Shown here: one piece after another, positions 61,856 through 64,000 of the stretch | How positions within the stretch are numbered: position 1 is the first letter of the stretch | Layout of the letters: each line of letters begins with the position of its first letter | Notes under the pieces: generated by a model | Seen by the model: the letters and a program-made list of their open reading frames with translations, nothing else | Told to the model about the DNA's origin: nothing | Databases searched by the model: none | Source of the DNA: Vampirovibrio sp041737375 | Lineage (GTDB): Bacteria; Cyanobacteriota; Vampirovibrionia; Vampirovibrionales; Vampirovibrionaceae | Assembly: GCF_041737375.1 (NCBI RefSeq) | Contig: NZ_JBGSRV010000018.1 | Span: forward strand, 1-64,000 | Direction: 5' to 3' | Length of the DNA: 64,000 bases | Position numbers and translations under genes: made by a program

Positions 61856-62875
61856 TCAAACAGGTGTTGGCGTTTGGCTGAATGAAAGCCCGTGCCTGTC
61901 TCTAATAAACTGTTGCGCTTGTTGATATACAGAAAACGTCAGTGATTCAATTTGCTCAATTTCATCCGCGCTCAGCGTGGCTTTATAGCGTTCTACCACC
62001 GCTGTATCGACATGATAAACCGCATCATAATGACTGTTGGACTGAATCGGCTTGCCATTAAAAGTGGGCTTTAACAGCGCCTCGGAAAACTCCAGTCCGG
62101 TAAAATGGCATATTTCAGCCATAATACGATCGGTGTCCAGTATCAAATCCTCAAAAAGCAGGGGATACACTTGCTCTGGATACTGCGCCGACATGGCCAG
62201 CGTAGCCAATGTGGACTCCATCCAGAATGCCATGATTTCGGGAATGCCCCCATGCTTTTGATAACCATGCTGAATCACTGAAGAATACCAGCTGGCCGGA
62301 TGACGGATGGAAGAGAACATAAACCCATCGGGATAATCTCTGAAAAATCGATTCATGCTGTCGCTGTGCATGACCACACGGGGGGTGAAGCCGGTTACAA
62401 ACTTTTTATGGGGTTGATGAAGGTCCTGATAATCACTCCAGGCATTAAAAAACGACGTATTATAAGCATCCAGAACGTCTCTTTGACTGAAAGGATTACA
62501 ATGCGCCAGACATTCTGAAAAAATGGCGCGTTGTTGCTCTCGATCAAACTGGAATGGATAGGTTTCTACATTGGTTTTAGGATTTTTTTTGTAATAACCA
62601 CGAGCGGCATAATCTTCCAGCCAAGGTTCATCCAAAGCGGAAAATAATTCAGAAGCAGATAAAGCGCTTAAATCCAAATTGGGCCAATGCCATTTTTTAG
62701 GCCGCCCCCAACTGATTTCATGAGGATGGGCAAAGCACTGAGGGTGGCCGTCAAACAGTTGAGACAGTAACGTACCCCCAGAGCGCTGCACTTCGGAAAT
62801 TAACAGTAAAGGCTGATTAATTTTCACGACCGATCGGGTGTTAGAAGCCGGGGAAACGGGTAAAAATGAATTCAT
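61856..62875 (-). CDS. sulfotransferase-fold protein
   Basis: 339 residues from ATG 62875 (an in-frame TTG at 62890 is possible). The 5'-phosphosulfate loop reads LLLISEVQRSGGTLLSQLFDGHP and the second site FSSIRHPASWYSSV. EICHFTGLEFSE near the C-terminus fits the family. It neighbours another sulfotransferase and a glycosyltransferase, so a sulfated glycan is a reasonable guess. Confidence 0.83.
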   Translation of the reverse strand: MNSFLPVSPASNTRSVVKINQPLLLISEVQRSGGTLLSQLFDGHPQCFAHPHEISWGRPKKWHWPNLDLSALSASELFSALDEPWLEDYAARGYYKKNPKTNVETYPFQFDREQQRAIFSECLAHCNPFSQRDVLDAYNTSFFNAWSDYQDLHQPHKKFVTGFTPRVVMHSDSMNRFFRDYPDGFMFSSIRHPASWYSSVIQHGYQKHGGIPEIMAFWMESTLATLAMSAQYPEQVYPLLFEDLILDTDRIMAEICHFTGLEFSEALLKPTFNGKPIQSNSHYDAVYHVDTAVVERYKATLSADEIEQIESLTFSVYQQAQQFIRDRHGLSFSQTPTPV

Positions 62876-62947
62876 TAAAACCACTTTCAACTAATGAGAA
62901 GCTACAACTATTAAATATTAAAAAGGCCCCAGAATCAAACACAGGCA

Positions 62948-64000
62948 TTATGACAACACCGCCGTCTGGCCCTCAGTCTTTGCCTGTGCGGACATCGCCT
63001 TGAGCGCATCGCAAACCTTCTCCATCAGCTCATGCACATTCCCAATGGGTTGGGAACTCACCTGTATCATGCTGGGATGCCACAAATCTTGCGAAGTGCC
63101 CGGCCAGACCCGCCAGGTATTGGCCGGGTGGGTGGTGTTAATCAGCCGCCAGGTTGGTTTACCCAAGGCCCCCGAAAGCTCCGCAATTAAAGTAGCGGCT
63201 GAGATCACCACATCCAGTTGATCGATCAAGGCTGCCATATCTTCCAAATCGTTTTTTAAATCCAGATCATCCCAACCGTGAATACGAACCCCCAAACGGG
63301 CCTCTTCTTCCTCAATTTCAGCCATGCCGCCATAATGCAGATTGACCCATGAAATATGAGGTAATTGCAGTACTTGTTCCCAGTGGCGGAGTAAGGTATA
63401 TTCACGGCTCCGCTTGAAGTTGGAAACCCCGCTAGACCAACAAATCCCGACCTTTAAATCGGTGCCTAACGCTTGCACACGATCACGCCACTTTTCAACC
63501 AACGTAGGATTCGGCCTCAGATAAGCTTCCGATGCTCCGAAACTAGCGTAATCGGGTCTGAAAAAAACCGGTAAATCCCCCGCCAGAAGGTAATAATCAA
63601 ACGAAGAGCTACCTCCCCATGTCGTTAAGCACACAGGATTTTTATTCGGCTTAACCGTACAACCCAGCGTAGAAAACAAGCGCCCCAAGCCCACCACGTT
63701 AGCCAGCGGAAAGGAGCGCTGAAACAGCGTCATCAAGCGTGGCTCACAGGCAATGGTGGTCTGACCCGCTGCCTCAATAACTTCATTGTAGATAGAAGCC
63801 AGTCTCACTTCATCTCCAATACCCTTCTCCGCGTAAATCAGAATATGCGCATCACTTAAGCTTTGGCCCGCCCACTCTGGCGTACTGTGAGGCAGTCTTA
63901 AATCCCGAGGTTTGTTTCTTAAACGAAGGCAAACCCAGGCTTCCTGAAGCCTGCCCAGTGACAGCAGAGGCAACGCTTGTAAATAACGCGCTTTGTGATC
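62948..64000 (-). CDS. TPR-linked glycosyltransferase-like protein, 5' end outside window
   Basis: At least 350 residues; the frame stays open to the window edge, where it reads ARYLQALPLLSLGRLQEAW, typical of the last TPR unit. The rest shows IYAEKGIGDEVRLASIYNEV, EPRLMTLFQRSFPLANVV, KVGICWSSG, and ALIDQLDVVISAATLIAELSGALGKPTW, a pattern of GT9/GT41-like TPR glycosyltransferases. The true start lies beyond 64000. Confidence 0.75.
   Translation of the reverse strand, partial: DHKARYLQALPLLSLGRLQEAWVCLRLRNKPRDLRLPHSTPEWAGQSLSDAHILIYAEKGIGDEVRLASIYNEVIEAAGQTTIACEPRLMTLFQRSFPLANVVGLGRLFSTLGCTVKPNKNPVCLTTWGGSSSFDYYLLAGDLPVFFRPDYASFGASEAYLRPNPTLVEKWRDRVQALGTDLKVGICWSSGVSNFKRSREYTLLRHWEQVLQLPHISWVNLHYGGMAEIEEEEARLGVRIHGWDDLDLKNDLEDMAALIDQLDVVISAATLIAELSGALGKPTWRLINTTHPANTWRVWPGTSQDLWHPSMIQVSSQPIGNVHELMEKVCDALKAMSAQAKTEGQTAVLS

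Overview
The window looks like chromosome from a Gram-negative-type member of the cyanobacterial side branch (Melainabacteria/Vampirovibrionia-like). This is an inference from gene content and order. CsaB, a DUF151 nuclease, a ylqD-rimM-trmD block, ClpB, and FlbD/YvyF-type flagellar proteins occur without any photosynthesis genes. G+C is near 50% over most of the window and lower in the first kilobase. No rRNA, CRISPR array or intact IS element was seen.

Region 1-4.75 kb is a decayed mobile-element landing zone. The first 2.6 kb holds broken phage-type genes on the minus strand: an integrase remnant, a frameshifted ParB-like protein and a frameshifted C5-cytosine methyltransferase. Next comes a 1.9 kb relic bounded by a 49/50-nt duplication of the 3' part of tRNA-Phe(GAA). 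It contains a frameshifted tyrosine recombinase without a recognisable nucleophile and an intact XRE regulator.

Region 5-13.5 kb is envelope sugar and core metabolism: a WecA/TagO-like transferase, glyA and rpiB on the minus strand, then rmlB, rmlD and csaB on the plus strand, followed by a radical-SAM-like protein that has lost its iron-sulfur cysteines. Region 13.5-24 kb mixes housekeeping genes (HD phosphohydrolase, clpB, trmD, rimM, ylqD, panD) with two solitary flagellar regulators (YvyF-like and FlbD) and lineage-specific proteins. Region 24-33.5 kb holds an FAD oxidoreductase pair, era, a secreted LmeA-like protein, two small CC-rich exported proteins, ilvE, an Erf-type annealing protein with a DnaJ-type zinc protein, and a prepilin behind a near-consensus sigma-28 promoter.

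Region 34-42 kb is a glycan cluster: two GT4 glycosyltransferases, a WecC-type dehydrogenase, a LegB-like dehydratase, a second epimerase/reductase and a nucleotidyltransferase. Region 42-52.4 kb carries glpK, xseA/xseB, a DUF151 protein, a signal peptidase I with a Clp-N-like N-terminal extension, and a divergent pair of c-di-GMP-type proteins (degenerate REC-GGDEF and TPR-GAF-HD-GYP). Region 52.8-59.2 kb is a leucine-catabolism operon: 3-methylcrotonyl-CoA carboxylase beta, an enoyl/methylglutaconyl-CoA hydratase, biotin carboxylase, biotin carrier protein, HMG-CoA lyase and BirA. The alpha subunit is split at an A5 run. The end of the window has a heme-oxygenase-fold protein, an Lrp regulator, two sulfotransferases and a glycosyltransferase cut by the window edge.

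The strongest leads for new biology are the Clp-N/LepB fusion, the cluster-less radical SAM protein beside csaB, the degenerate c-di-GMP pair, the sigma-28-driven prepilin, and the paired CC-motif exported proteins.
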